A DNA stretch of 29,692 bases from Vibrio sp. 10N.286.49.B1 (GTDB lineage Bacteria > Pseudomonadota > Gammaproteobacteria > Enterobacterales > Vibrionaceae). The notes below the pieces were generated by a model. The model worked only from the letters and a program-made list of their open reading frames with translations, was not told the origin of the DNA and did no database searches. Positions within the stretch are counted from its first letter, which is position 1. Every line of letters starts with the position of its first letter. A program made the translations under genes and the position numbers. The stretch spans positions 1 through 29,692 of the forward strand of contig NZ_MCUW01000029.1 of assembly GCF_002873335.1 (NCBI RefSeq). Direction: 5' to 3'. This document shows positions 8,199 to 16,743 of the stretch, in pieces.

Positions 8199-9092
8199 AT
8201 GAATCAAAAAGATACCAGAAAAGACACGCTTGAATTCAACAAACTCCAGAAACGCCTGAGGAGAAATGTTGGTAACGCAATTGTCGACTACAACATGATC
8301 GAAGAAAATGATGTAGTGATGGCGTGTATCAGTGGTGGAAAAGACTCGTTTGCGATGTTAGATATCCTGTTGAAACTCAAGGAAGCCGCGCCGATCCGCT
8401 TTGATGTTGTCGCCGTAAACTTAGACCAAAAGCAGCCTGGCTTTCCAGAGCATATTTTACCCGACTATTTTGAAACACTTAACATTCCGTATTACATCGT
8501 CGATAAAGATACCTACTCAGTAGTAAAAGAAAAGATCCCAGAAGGTAAAACCACCTGTGGTCTTTGCTCTCGACTACGTCGTGGCACATTATATTCATTT
8601 GCTGAAAAGATTGGTGCTACGAAGATTGCTCTTGGTCACCACCTTGATGACATTGTAGAAACAATGTTTTTGAATATGTTTCACGGTGCACGCTTAAAAG
8701 CGATGCCGCCAAAGCTGCGCTCTGATGATGGTCGTAACGTGGTCATTCGCCCGTTAACCTATTGCCGCGAAACTGATTTGATAGCATACGCGGAACATAA
8801 GGCGTTTCCAATTATTCCTTGTAACCTATGTGGTTCACAAGAAAACCTGCAACGTCAGAGCATTAAAGCCATGCTGATTGACTGGGATAAAAAGACCCCA
8901 GGTCGTGTAGAAAAGATCTTTAAATCGATTCAAAACGTGAGCCCTAGTCAGTTAGCCGACAAGAATCTATTTGATTTTGAAAACCTGCCACTTGATAGAG
9001 AAGGTGAGCGAGCAGAGTATGGGTTTAACGAAGCGGAGATTTCCTCTTCAAACATCGATGAATCCATGTTTATTAACGTTGCGAATATTTAA
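8199..9092 (+). CDS. ttcA: tRNA 2-thiocytidine(32) synthetase TtcA
   Basis: Cytoplasmic PP-loop enzyme that adds sulfur to cytidine 32 of certain tRNAs, using ATP and an Fe-S cluster. The 297-residue protein has the PP-loop SGGKDS at 45-50. The paired CxxC motifs typical of TtcA are at C120/C123 ([12 protein letters not shown]) and C208/C211 (IPCNLCGSQ). GHHLDD at 146-151 is also characteristic. The length is slightly below the E. coli enzyme. It has its own promoter and a strong terminator shared with the converging uspE. A ttcA-uspE-fnr neighbourhood is also known from enterobacteria. Confidence 0.97.
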   Translation: MNQKDTRKDTLEFNKLQKRLRRNVGNAIVDYNMIEENDVVMACISGGKDSFAMLDILLKLKEAAPIRFDVVAVNLDQKQPGFPEHILPDYFETLNIPYYIVDKDTYSVVKEKIPEGKTTCGLCSRLRRGTLYSFAEKIGATKIALGHHLDDIVETMFLNMFHGARLKAMPPKLRSDDGRNVVIRPLTYCRETDLIAYAEHKAFPIIPCNLCGSQENLQRQSIKAMLIDWDKKTPGRVEKIFKSIQNVSPSQLADKNLFDFENLPLDREGERAEYGFNEAEISSSNIDESMFINVANI

Positions 9093-9170
9093 GCCATACT
9101 CGTTATAAGGTGCATGTAAATTTGCGTTATTACGTGTACGCAAAACTCACGGTATCTAACTGCTTAACCG

Positions 9171-9199
9171 AAAAAGCCCCAATTATTGGGGCTTTTTTT
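9171..9199. terminator. Bidirectional terminator between ttcA and uspE
   Basis: AAAAAGCCCC, a 7-nt loop and GGGGCTTTTTTT form a GC-rich stem with a T-run on both strands. It serves ttcA on the plus strand and uspE on the minus strand, and lies about equally far from the two stop codons. Confidence 0.92.
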
Positions 9200-9219
9200 G
9201 TATGGAACGGCACAAATGT

Positions 9220-10164
9220 TTATTCTTGGTTAGGGTCTAACGGACTAATGTAACCGTCAGGTTTTAGGGCAAGAACATCACTGTTAATTTTGTCGATCAC
9301 ATGCTCGGCCGTATTACCGATAAAGACGGCTGAAAGACCAGTTCGTCCAGTGGTACCCAATATTACCATGGCAGCATCTAAGCGTTTTGCTACTTCAGGA
9401 ATAATGTCTTCAGGTAGTCCTTGTTCTATGATCGTTTGTTCCTCAGCATAGCCATGCTTCTGCCTTAAGGCTTTCATCGCGGTTAAATGGTGGCCTCTGA
9501 CCGCATCGGTATAGGTTGCAGGATCAAATTCAGGAAGCTCGATGGTGATATTAGCTGGGGTAACAGGGTATGAGTTCACTAGATATCCGGTGGCCCCTAA
9601 TCTTTCAGTCAGGCTATCGAGCTGTTGGATCATGCTATCGTTAAGCGCGATATGAGTTGGGTTTTCTGAACCAACATGAACCGATGCTACGATCGTGGCG
9701 TTATCTGGCCAATCTGAATTTTTCACAAGCAACACTGGAGCAGGGCATTTTCTTATTAAATGCCAGTCTGTAGGCGTGAAAATAACGGACTCTAAAATAT
9801 CATGTTTTCGAGTCGCTTTAATCACGATGTTATGGTTGTCTTCAAACACTTTCTCAATAATGGCTACGTAAGGGCGATTATGCCAAACCACCTTAACGTC
9901 TAGATCAAAACTGTCATCAGCAAACGGCTCGGCGATTGTTCTCATCCATTCTTCACGTTGTTGGATAACGCCACGTCGCATCGCATCTCTTTCGTCATGA
10001 GATAGCATTGATGTCATGTCATAAGAAAAATCATAGATAGAGAGGAAAAATGAAATCCGGCTTCTTGAACGGCTTTTCTTTGCAAGCTGTACGGCACGAA
10101 CAAGGGCAGGTTGTTCTTCGCTATTTAAATTAGCAACGACGAGAATATTGTTGTAGATGCTCAT
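9220..10164 (-). CDS. uspE: Universal stress protein UspE
   Basis: Tandem-domain universal stress protein of 314 residues, close to the E. coli UspE length. The first Usp domain covers about residues 1-150 (MSIYNNILVVANL...). The second covers about 155-305 and ends with the nucleotide-binding-type loop GTTGRTGLSAVFIGNTAEHV (about 270-289). The first domain lacks an obvious copy of that glycine motif. A strong SD (AGGAG) precedes the ATG. It sits directly downstream of fnr on the same strand, a pairing also seen in E. coli. It may be co-expressed with fnr by readthrough of the hairpin at 10262-10285. Confidence 0.95.
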   Translation of the reverse strand: MSIYNNILVVANLNSEEQPALVRAVQLAKKSRSRSRISFFLSIYDFSYDMTSMLSHDERDAMRRGVIQQREEWMRTIAEPFADDSFDLDVKVVWHNRPYVAIIEKVFEDNHNIVIKATRKHDILESVIFTPTDWHLIRKCPAPVLLVKNSDWPDNATIVASVHVGSENPTHIALNDSMIQQLDSLTERLGATGYLVNSYPVTPANITIELPEFDPATYTDAVRGHHLTAMKALRQKHGYAEEQTIIEQGLPEDIIPEVAKRLDAAMVILGTTGRTGLSAVFIGNTAEHVIDKINSDVLALKPDGYISPLDPNQE

Positions 10165-10261
10165 AGAGTCTCCTTACCAAAATGGTAATCTTGTTCACTT
10201 AACTTTAGCGCACTTCGGAGAATCTTTTTAGAGAAAGTAAGGGGTTAGAGAGAGAAATTTG

Positions 10262-10285
10262 AAGTGGCTCATTAAAGAGCCACTT
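10262..10285 (-). terminator. Hairpin after fnr
   Basis: A perfect 9-bp stem (AAGTGGCTC / GAGCCACTT) with a 6-nt loop, 27 nt past the fnr stop. The minus-strand sequence that follows (CAAATTTCTCTC) is only moderately T-rich. This is a likely but weak terminator, or a 3' stabiliser. Confidence 0.6.
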
Positions 10286-10311
10286 ATAAGAAGGGGGATG
10301 TACGTATAAGA

Positions 10312-11058
10312 CTACTCTTTTGACACGCCAGCCATTTCCATTAAGGCATCATGATCGATGATGGTGATGTACTTACCTTTAACACTCAGTACTTCCGATT
10401 TTTGGAATCGACCAAGAAGACGGCTAATAGTTTCGACGGTCAAGCCCAAGTAATTGCCAATGTCGCCTCGGGTCATAGTAAGGCGGAACTCTCTAGGGCT
10501 AAAGCCACGTTGAGAGAATCGAGTCGAGAGATTATACAAAAATGCGGCTAATCGCTCTTCGGCATTTTTCTTCGATAACAAGAGAATCATCTCTTGATCG
10601 CCTTTAATCTCATTCGACATTAAACGCATAATCTGTTGACGCAGTTTCGGCATTTTTCCGGAGAGGTCATCTAATATTTCGTAGGGTATTTCACATACCA
10701 TCGAGGTCTCTAATGCTTGAGCGAAACTTGGGTGTTCATCGTCGGTGATGGCATCAAAACCAACCAAATCACCCGCTAAATGAAAAGCCGTGATCTGTTC
10801 ATCACCTTGTTCTGTGATGGTATAGCTTTTAATTGTTCCAGAGCGAATTGCGTAAAGAGATTTCAATTCATCGCCAGCTTTAAACAACTCTTGACCCTTT
10901 TGAATGGGCTTTTTACGCTCAATAATTTGGTCTAGTTGATCTAACTCTGCTTCATTCAATGTGAATGGGATACACAGTTGGCTAATACTACAATCTTGGC
11001 AATGGATGGCACAGCCACCTGACTGAATTCGTTTTGCTGCAGGTTTTTCAGAAATCAT
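10312..11058 (-). CDS. fnr: Oxygen-sensing transcription regulator FNR
   Basis: CRP/FNR-family global regulator whose 4Fe-4S cluster falls apart in oxygen. The 248-residue protein carries the cluster ligands at the E. coli positions C20, C23, C29 and C122, plus the extra C16. The cyclic-nucleotide-like fold follows (about 40-150). The DNA-contacting helix near residues 205-220 reads [13 protein letters not shown], where the E..SR triad recognises TTGAT half-sites. A perfect FNR box lies 17-30 nt before the start codon (11075-11088), implying autoregulation. The neighbouring cbb3 oxidase cluster is an expected kind of target, but I found no complete box in front of ccoN. Confidence 0.98.
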   Translation of the reverse strand: MISEKPAAKRIQSGGCAIHCQDCSISQLCIPFTLNEAELDQLDQIIERKKPIQKGQELFKAGDELKSLYAIRSGTIKSYTITEQGDEQITAFHLAGDLVGFDAITDDEHPSFAQALETSMVCEIPYEILDDLSGKMPKLRQQIMRLMSNEIKGDQEMILLLSKKNAEERLAAFLYNLSTRFSQRGFSPREFRLTMTRGDIGNYLGLTVETISRLLGRFQKSEVLSVKGKYITIIDHDALMEMAGVSKE

Positions 11059-11074
11059 AACAACCTATCACTAT

Positions 11075-11088
11075 TTGATGTACATCAA
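11075..11088. promoter_or_regulatory. FNR binding site upstream of fnr
   Basis: TTGATGTACATCAA matches the FNR consensus TTGAT-N4-ATCAA at all ten specified positions. It lies 16 nt upstream of the fnr start codon, close enough to overlap the promoter or transcription start. Negative autoregulation is therefore the likeliest effect, as in E. coli. Confidence 0.9.
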
Positions 11089-11149
11089 TATTTTAACACT
11101 CCTTACCTCTAAAGGGTAGCTAAAAAATCAATGATAAAACAATCATCTA

Positions 11150-11824
11150 TTAGTTTGCATTAAAAATAATCACCGCATCGTAACCTGTATAAAGGCCGTA
11201 AATCAGTATTGAAAATGCGGCGATATGGCGAAATCTCGTTGAATTCTGCAGGGATTGTAATTTTTTAGCACTAGTGCCAACAAGTAACATAGCGGGTAAA
11301 GTCCCTAGACCAAATGCCAACATTGTTGCTGCACCGTTAACTGCGCTTCCAGATACGGCAGCCCACGTCAGAGTGGAATAAACGAGACCACAAGGAAGCC
11401 AACCCCAGAGAAAACCAAACGGAATTGCATAGCTAGAATGTTTGAGAGGAAGAAGATGATTGGCTAATGGCGAGATGCGCTTCCATAGCACTTGCCCTAG
11501 CTTCTCAACTTTGAGTAAACCATTCCACCATCGACCCACATACAGTGCTAACAAAATCATAAATACAGCTGCGAGGATTCTCAGAGCGGCTAACGCATGA
11601 TTGAACTGCGACAACGTTGCAATCCCTGCAACTGTTCCACCAATGACACTGCCTATGAGAGTGTAGCTAAGCAGGCGCCCTAGGTTGTAATTTACGATGA
11701 GTAAAGTAGGGGTTTTATAAGGTTGCCCAAGGGACAGTAACGAAGCAATACCACCGCACATTCCCATGCAATGACCTGCACCTAACAAACCGATGGTAAA
11801 TGCACCCACTAAATCAAGCGTCAC
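11150..11824 (-). CDS. TauE/SafE (DsbD_2-like) membrane protein next to ccoS
   Basis: Polytopic membrane protein of about 224 residues, of the type annotated as sulfite exporter TauE/SafE or cytochrome c biogenesis transmembrane (DsbD_2-like) protein. The first membrane segment contains the family signature GHCMGMCGG. About six segments are visible. A longer reading from an ATG at 11887 would overlap ccoS by 74 bp. I prefer the GTG at 11824, inside the last codons of ccoS, because the conserved part (MTLDLVGAFTIGLLGAGHC) begins there. Its position between fnr and the oxidase assembly genes is typical. A role in copper or thiol handling for cbb3 assembly is inference. Confidence 0.8.
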   Translation of the reverse strand: MTLDLVGAFTIGLLGAGHCMGMCGGIASLLSLGQPYKTPTLLIVNYNLGRLLSYTLIGSVIGGTVAGIATLSQFNHALAALRILAAVFMILLALYVGRWWNGLLKVEKLGQVLWKRISPLANHLLPLKHSSYAIPFGFLWGWLPCGLVYSTLTWAAVSGSAVNGAATMLAFGLGTLPAMLLVGTSAKKLQSLQNSTRFRHIAAFSILIYGLYTGYDAVIIFNAN

Positions 11825-12014
11825 TATGATCTTCTTTCTTGTTTGGCTTTGAGTCGGCGGTATTATCTGCAGTGACGTCTTCGTCAAAGAGAATGTTGTG
11901 ACCCTGGCGTTCTAAATCTTCGAACTGCTCGCTTTTCACCGCCCACAGAAAAATACCAACGGCGACACAAACCAAAACGATGGCGATGGGGATGAGTATA
12001 TAAAGACTTTCCAT
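11814..12014 (-). CDS. ccoS: cbb3 oxidase maturation protein CcoS
   Basis: Small membrane protein (66 residues) needed in other bacteria to insert haem and copper cofactors into cbb3 oxidase. It has one membrane helix (MESLYILIPIAIVLVCVAVG) followed by the CcoS signature FLWAVKSEQFEDLERQGHNI and an acidic tail. The start follows the ccoI stop by a single base, and the end overlaps the next gene by about 11 bp, so it is part of the ccoI-ccoS operon. Confidence 0.93.
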   Translation of the reverse strand: MESLYILIPIAIVLVCVAVGIFLWAVKSEQFEDLERQGHNILFDEDVTADNTADSKPNKKEDHSDA

Positions 12015-12015
12015 G

Positions 12016-14382
12016 CTATTTATCTTCTTTTAGTAAGCGCAGTGAATTGGAAACGACAATAATGGAGCTGGCCGACATTCCAACAACGGCAATGTAGGGC
12101 GCGACTAAACCAGCGACTGCGAGTGGCAATATGAGAAGATTATACCCCAATGACCATGCGAGATTCTCTCGAATAATTTTTCGGGTTTGAATCGCCAATT
12201 TACGCGCGGTCAATAAACGATCTAGGCGGTCACTTAATAACACCAGATCAGCAGAAGCTTTTGCAACATCAGTACCGCCGCCCATTGCGACCGAAAGGTG
12301 CGCGCCAGCGAGGGTTGGAGCATCGTTGATACCATCGCCAATCATTAAGGTTATATCACTGTCATCAAGCCCTTTTAAATAGGCCAGCTTATCACTTGGC
12401 GATGCGCTTGCGACAATAGACTGGATGCCAATCTCTTGGGCAACAGGTTCAGCGTTGGTGAGCGTATCGCCTGTTAACAATGTAGTTTTAATACCGGCTA
12501 AGTGCATTTTTTCAATGAACTCTTTAGATTCCTTCCTGATCGGGTCATGGTAGGTAAAGCTGGCGATATGCGCGTCATTTAGAGAGAGATAAACCGTGTT
12601 TTTTTCTTGCGTCGCGGCTCCTAAAACAAAAAGCGCATTACCAATTTTTATCTGTGATTGTTTCCAAGTACCCGTTAAGCCTGAGCCAATGATGTTCTCC
12701 ACGTTGGAGACTTGGATATCAGAGTCCAAATATGGCTTAAAGGCTCGTGCTATTGGGTGGTTAGCATGACTCTCAAGCGATGCGGCAATAGCGAGCACGG
12801 TTTGCTCCGAATATTCGGCGTAGGGTTTGGTTTTCGAAATCTCTATGTCGCCATGTGTCAACGTTCCAGTTTTGTCGACAATCAAATGATTCACTTTGCA
12901 TAACGTTTCAAATACATGTCCTCTACGAGACAGTATGCCTAATGAACCCATTCGTGAGCTTGAACAAGTAATAGCGGTGGGTGTCGCGAGAGACAGTGCG
13001 CACGGGCAGGTGGCAACAAGGACCGACAACATAATCCAAAAAGCGTCTTCAGGTTTACTTTGGTGCCAATAAAACCACGTCAACGCAGCGATCACTAAAA
13101 TGATGGCAACAAAGTAGCGAGCTACGATGTCGGCTATTTCAGCAATCTTGGGTTTACTCAATTGAGCTTCATCTTGCAAGCGCACAATACTGGAAATCAT
13201 TGAATCTGCTTTAGTACTTCGTACTTCGAGGTCAAAAGCGTCATCGCCATTCAGCGTGCCGGCGTAAACCGTATCTTGCTGATGTTTAACAACAGGTAAC
13301 GACTCGCCTGTAAGCATCGATTCATCAACATGAATACGTCCATTAAGTACGATACCGTCAGCAGGGATATGTTCTCCGGGCAGCACTCGAACTTGATCGC
13401 CTACTTGCAAAGACTTAACCGGTATTTGTTCTCCGTCAAGGCGGTTTGCGATCGCCGGAATAAGCTTTAAGAGGTTACCACTCGCTGCTGCGGCTTTACG
13501 TCTAGCTCGCATTTCTAGATAACGCCCGACCAACAAGAAGAACGTAAACATGGAAATAGATTCAAAAAAAACTTCGCCTTGTTCCGTTACGGTAGCGACT
13601 AAGCTTGCCACATAAGCGAAAATCAACGCGATGGATACGGGAACATCCATTCCCAGCGTTCGGCCTTTTAGACTTCGCCATGCATTCAGATAAAAAGGAA
13701 GGGCAGAATACATTAGAACCGGCGTAGCAAAAATTAAGCTTACCCAACGGAAATAGTTCTTGAACTCGGTTTCTAAGCTGCCAAATACCTCAAGATACAA
13801 AGCGACGGCCAGCATCATCACTTGCATCGTTGCTAAACCAGCAATGCCCAAACGATACAAGTACTGCTTCATTGTGTTGTGGTAGTCGGCTTCTTGTTTA
13901 TCGGCTTCAAATGGAGCAGCCTTGTAACCTAGTTCATGGATAGCAGACAAAAGTTGACTGAGCTTGGTTTGGCTGCTGTCCCATCTTAATAACGCTCGAT
14001 TAGTTGTCGTATTGACCCGGATAGCAATAATGCCGGGCTCATTTGACATCCTTTTTTCGATTAACCAGGCGCAGGCTGCACAAGAAACCCCTTCAATTGA
14101 AAGTGTGACTTCTTTCTCGTCTTCATGGCTGCGAACAAACTCACTTTGGATATCTTCGTTGTCGTAATGAATGAGTGCTTTGAGCTGCTCAGGCACTAAG
14201 TCCGCTTTCTCAGCTGGCGCCGTCCGATACTGATAATAAGACACTAAGCCACTATCGACGATTGTCTGAGCGACGCTTTCACAGCCTGGACAGCACATAT
14301 CTCTATCTTCATCGAGTATATGTACGCAGTAGTTCGTGTCGACTGGTACTTCTTCACCGCAGTGATAACACGATTTACACAT
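12016..14382 (-). CDS. ccoI: Copper P-type ATPase CcoI (FixI)
   Basis: Inner-membrane P1B-type ATPase that exports copper for the CuB site of cbb3 oxidase. The 788-residue protein begins with a Cys-rich metal-binding segment (CKSCYHCGE, then CCPGCE at 30-34), followed by an HMA domain with SCAAC at 100-104. Catalytic elements are all present: TGES (358-361), CPC in the membrane (459-461), DKTGT (phospho-Asp D503), HP (542-543) and GDGIND (682-687). It sits between fixH and ccoS with 1-2 bp gaps, the standard assembly cluster order. The ccoG gene that often precedes fixH in such clusters is not present in this window. Confidence 0.97.
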   Translation of the reverse strand: MCKSCYHCGEEVPVDTNYCVHILDEDRDMCCPGCESVAQTIVDSGLVSYYQYRTAPAEKADLVPEQLKALIHYDNEDIQSEFVRSHEDEKEVTLSIEGVSCAACAWLIEKRMSNEPGIIAIRVNTTTNRALLRWDSSQTKLSQLLSAIHELGYKAAPFEADKQEADYHNTMKQYLYRLGIAGLATMQVMMLAVALYLEVFGSLETEFKNYFRWVSLIFATPVLMYSALPFYLNAWRSLKGRTLGMDVPVSIALIFAYVASLVATVTEQGEVFFESISMFTFFLLVGRYLEMRARRKAAAASGNLLKLIPAIANRLDGEQIPVKSLQVGDQVRVLPGEHIPADGIVLNGRIHVDESMLTGESLPVVKHQQDTVYAGTLNGDDAFDLEVRSTKADSMISSIVRLQDEAQLSKPKIAEIADIVARYFVAIILVIAALTWFYWHQSKPEDAFWIMLSVLVATCPCALSLATPTAITCSSSRMGSLGILSRRGHVFETLCKVNHLIVDKTGTLTHGDIEISKTKPYAEYSEQTVLAIAASLESHANHPIARAFKPYLDSDIQVSNVENIIGSGLTGTWKQSQIKIGNALFVLGAATQEKNTVYLSLNDAHIASFTYHDPIRKESKEFIEKMHLAGIKTTLLTGDTLTNAEPVAQEIGIQSIVASASPSDKLAYLKGLDDSDITLMIGDGINDAPTLAGAHLSVAMGGGTDVAKASADLVLLSDRLDRLLTARKLAIQTRKIIRENLAWSLGYNLLILPLAVAGLVAPYIAVVGMSASSIIVVSNSLRLLKEDK

Positions 14383-14384
14383 AA

Positions 14385-14861
14385 TTAATCTATCAACACA
14401 GGGTCAGAAGAAGGGAAGGTGACTCTGCCTTGAATCATCCATGCTTTATCGTGTGGTTGCAGTTCTACGAACCACGGCCCCTGCATTTTATGATCGAGTG
14501 TTAAACGATAGGTCCCTTTAGCATCCGCCGTTAATAGCTTTTCAAAATCTTGATCTGGCAGTGTGCGGTGAGTAAATGTTGTGGTAAGAGCCGGGTAGTT
14601 GGTTAGATCACCTTTATCAAAAGCGATGATAACGACATTGTCGATTGATGATACTTCGGCGTTTAACTTTAGCTCCCTAGCGACATTCACTTTGGTGATG
14701 TCGACATTTATTCCTTTTCCTTTTTTGTAGTAATCCTCGGCAACTAGATCCACAGAGTTCTGGGAAAATATCAGTACTACATACAGTGTACCGACAACAA
14801 CCGAAAGTGGCAGCGCGATCAGAAACCACGGCCAGAATTGTTTATACCAAGGCTTTACCAT
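14385..14861 (-). CDS. fixH: FixH/CcoH cbb3 assembly protein
   Basis: 158-residue membrane-anchored protein of the FixH family, which helps assemble or stabilise cbb3 oxidase. An N-terminal helix (about 11-33, PWFLIALPLSVVVGTLYVVL) is followed by VDLVAEDYYKKGKGINVDI, the recognisable FixH core, then a periplasmic beta-rich domain. It precedes ccoI by 2 bp. A terminator separates it from ccoP, so the fixH-ccoI-ccoS block may rely on readthrough or on a promoter within 14862-14910. Confidence 0.9.
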   Translation of the reverse strand: MVKPWYKQFWPWFLIALPLSVVVGTLYVVLIFSQNSVDLVAEDYYKKGKGINVDITKVNVARELKLNAEVSSIDNVVIIAFDKGDLTNYPALTTTFTHRTLPDQDFEKLLTADAKGTYRLTLDHKMQGPWFVELQPHDKAWMIQGRVTFPSSDPVLID

Positions 14862-14910
14862 AAAAAAATTCTCAACAGCTAATATAAGAAGGAAGTTATA
14901 AATTATCTAG

Positions 14911-14937
14911 AAAAGACAGCCCCTTACAAGGGGCTGT
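14911..14937 (-). terminator. Terminator of the ccoNOQP operon
   Basis: ACAGCCCCTT / AAGGGGCTGT is a perfect 10-bp stem, with a 2-nt centre that in RNA would open to about 6 nt. CTTTTCT follows on the minus strand. It starts 14 nt past the ccoP stop. Confidence 0.85.
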
Positions 14938-14951
14938 TATTGAAATGTTAC

Positions 14952-15926
14952 TTATTTATCTGAATTGCTTAGGCTCCAGACATAGGCAGACACCAATTGG
15001 ATTTTTTCTTCACCCAAAATGTCTTTCCATGCTGGCATCACACCAGAGCGACCGTTCATCACTGTTTCCGTTACATCGGCGCGTGAGTCACCAAATAACC
15101 AGTCATGATCTGTCAAGTCAGGTGCACCAACAGCAGGGTTACCCTTACCATCCGTGCCATGACACGCTGCGCATACAACGAAACGAGATTTACCCGCCTC
15201 GGCTTCACGAGCATTCACTTTACGCCCAGATAGGCTCAACGTGTAGCTTACGACTTCACGAACACCATCTTCGCCTAACGCATCTTTCCAACCTGGCATT
15301 TGACCAATACGACCATGCATAATCGTCGTAACGATTGCTTGAGGTTCACCGCCATATAGCCATGCATTGTCGGTTAGGTTAGGGAAGCCTTTCTGGCCAC
15401 GAGCTGACGAGCCATGACATTGAGAGCAGTTTTGCAAAAAGAGTCGTTGTCCAACCTTGATTGCTTCGCTGTCGGCTGCAATCTCAGGAATAGGGCGTAA
15501 GCCGCCATCTGAGGTTTTCGCTAAGCGATTGAATGCTTCACCAAAATAGGTTTCAGCGCTGTCTAGCTCTTTCGCATATTGGTCTAGCTGCTTGTTTTTT
15601 GCAGATGCCGCTAATGAAGCTTTTGATTCTTCAAGAGTTTGCACGGATTGATCCGAACTTGTCCAGCCCAAAAGCCCTTGAAAGTTACCCAGGCCAGGGT
15701 AGAGCGCAAGATATACCGCGGCAAATAGGAACGTACTAAAAAACAAATACGTCCACCATTTCGGCAGCGGGTTGTTCAGTTCACGAATACCATCGTACTC
15801 GTGTCCCATATCTTCCCCTTCTTCGACCCCCATATTGTCACGAAGACACCAGATCAAAATAGCAGCACAGCCAAGTAACGTACCGACAGTGATGACGATA
15901 ATGAATAGACTCCAAAATGTAGTCAT
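14952..15926 (-). CDS. ccoP: cbb3 oxidase dihaem subunit CcoP
   Basis: Membrane-bound dihaem cytochrome c subunit that passes electrons to CcoO/CcoN. The 324-residue protein has two N-terminal membrane helices (about 5-28 and 57-77). Two cytochrome c domains follow, with haem sites CSQCH (167-171) and CAACH (252-256). Each has a downstream Met in the ligand context (GQMPGW near 210 and GVMPAW near the end). Its start overlaps the ccoQ stop by one base. Length is in the usual range for CcoP with two haems. Confidence 0.97.
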   Translation of the reverse strand: MTTFWSLFIIVITVGTLLGCAAILIWCLRDNMGVEEGEDMGHEYDGIRELNNPLPKWWTYLFFSTFLFAAVYLALYPGLGNFQGLLGWTSSDQSVQTLEESKASLAASAKNKQLDQYAKELDSAETYFGEAFNRLAKTSDGGLRPIPEIAADSEAIKVGQRLFLQNCSQCHGSSARGQKGFPNLTDNAWLYGGEPQAIVTTIMHGRIGQMPGWKDALGEDGVREVVSYTLSLSGRKVNAREAEAGKSRFVVCAACHGTDGKGNPAVGAPDLTDHDWLFGDSRADVTETVMNGRSGVMPAWKDILGEEKIQLVSAYVWSLSNSDK

Positions 15927-16099
15927 TACTTAGTCTCTCCTTCTTTTTCGGAGGTAGATGGTTGCTCATCAGCAAACACTAAATTAGCATCCTCATCAAA
16001 GCGGTCTTTACGTTTTTTACCGTAAGCCCACCAAACGATACCCATAAAGCAGCTAAATAAAACTACGGTCCAAATACTGTGGATAGTACTCATTTCCAT
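15926..16099 (-). CDS. ccoQ: cbb3 oxidase small subunit CcoQ
   Basis: A 57-residue protein found by reading the gap between ccoP and ccoO on the minus strand. It starts MEMSTIHSIWTVVLFSCFMG, has one membrane helix ending in WWAYGKKRKDRFDEDA, and finishes with an acidic tail. This is the standard CcoQ/FixQ layout. A strong SD (AGGAGG) sits 6-7 nt before the first ATG at 16099. The stop shares one base with the ccoP start (TAATG). CcoQ stabilises the oxidase complex in other species. Confidence 0.93.
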   Translation of the reverse strand: MEMSTIHSIWTVVLFSCFMGIVWWAYGKKRKDRFDEDANLVFADEQPSTSEKEGETK

Positions 16100-16110
16100 A
16101 ACTTTCCTCC

Positions 16111-16731
16111 TTATTTCATCGCATGGCCAAGAGACTGCAGGTAAGCAATGATGGCGTCCATCTCTGTCTTACCTTTTACGTCACTCTCAGCACTAGCGAT
16201 CTGCTCGTCCGTGTACGGAACACCAAATTGATTACGGAAGATATTCAATTTCTTCTGCGTTAATTTGCCGTCCAATTCGTTTTCTGCCAACCAAGGGAAG
16301 CCTGGCATGTTTGACTCTGGAACTAATTCACGAGGATCTAACAAGTGAACACGGTGCCATTCATCGGAATAACGACCACCAACACGGGCAAGATCAGGTC
16401 CAGTACGCTTTGAACCCCAAAGGAAAGGGTGTTCCCATACACTTTCGCCAGCTACAGAATAGTGACCGTAACGCTCTGTCTCTGAACGGAAAGGACGAAT
16501 CATTTGACTGTGACAAACATTACATCCTTCGCGGATATAAATGTCACGCCCTTCCATCTCGAGTGCAGTGTAGGCACGAAGATTTTTTACTGGCTCTGTT
16601 GTTTGTTTTTGAAACATCAGAGGGACAATCTCTACAAGAGCCCCCAAACTGATGGCGAAAACAATTAAAATTGCCAATAAGCCTACGTTGCGTTCAACGA
16701 TTTCATGGCGATTGTTAGAATTTGAGCTCAT
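16111..16731 (-). CDS. ccoO: cbb3 oxidase monohaem subunit CcoO
   Basis: Monohaem cytochrome c subunit of cbb3 oxidase (206 residues). It has an N-terminal anchor helix (about 16-39), the haem site CNVCH (70-74) followed by [10 protein letters not shown], and the conserved [18 protein letters not shown] and SNMPGFPWL segments, the latter supplying the axial Met. It is preceded by GGAG and follows ccoN by 12 bp in the operon ccoN-ccoO-ccoQ-ccoP. Confidence 0.97.
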   Translation of the reverse strand: MSSNSNNRHEIVERNVGLLAILIVFAISLGALVEIVPLMFQKQTTEPVKNLRAYTALEMEGRDIYIREGCNVCHSQMIRPFRSETERYGHYSVAGESVWEHPFLWGSKRTGPDLARVGGRYSDEWHRVHLLDPRELVPESNMPGFPWLAENELDGKLTQKKLNIFRNQFGVPYTDEQIASAESDVKGKTEMDAIIAYLQSLGHAMK

Positions 16732-16743
16732 TCTCTAATCTCC

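Noticed and set aside
8012..8233. Plus-strand open frame of 73 codons upstream of ttcA
   Set aside because: It overlaps the ttcA start in another frame, covers the ttcA promoter, has no SD and shows no protein-like character.
11825..11887. ATG-initiated longer form of the TauE/SafE protein
   Set aside because: It would overlap ccoS by 74 bp, and the extra residues are hydrophilic and outside the conserved region. The GTG at 11824 fits better.
14945..15322. Plus-strand 125-codon frame opposite ccoP
   Set aside because: Antisense shadow of a clearly coding cytochrome gene. It has no SD and an atypical His-rich composition.
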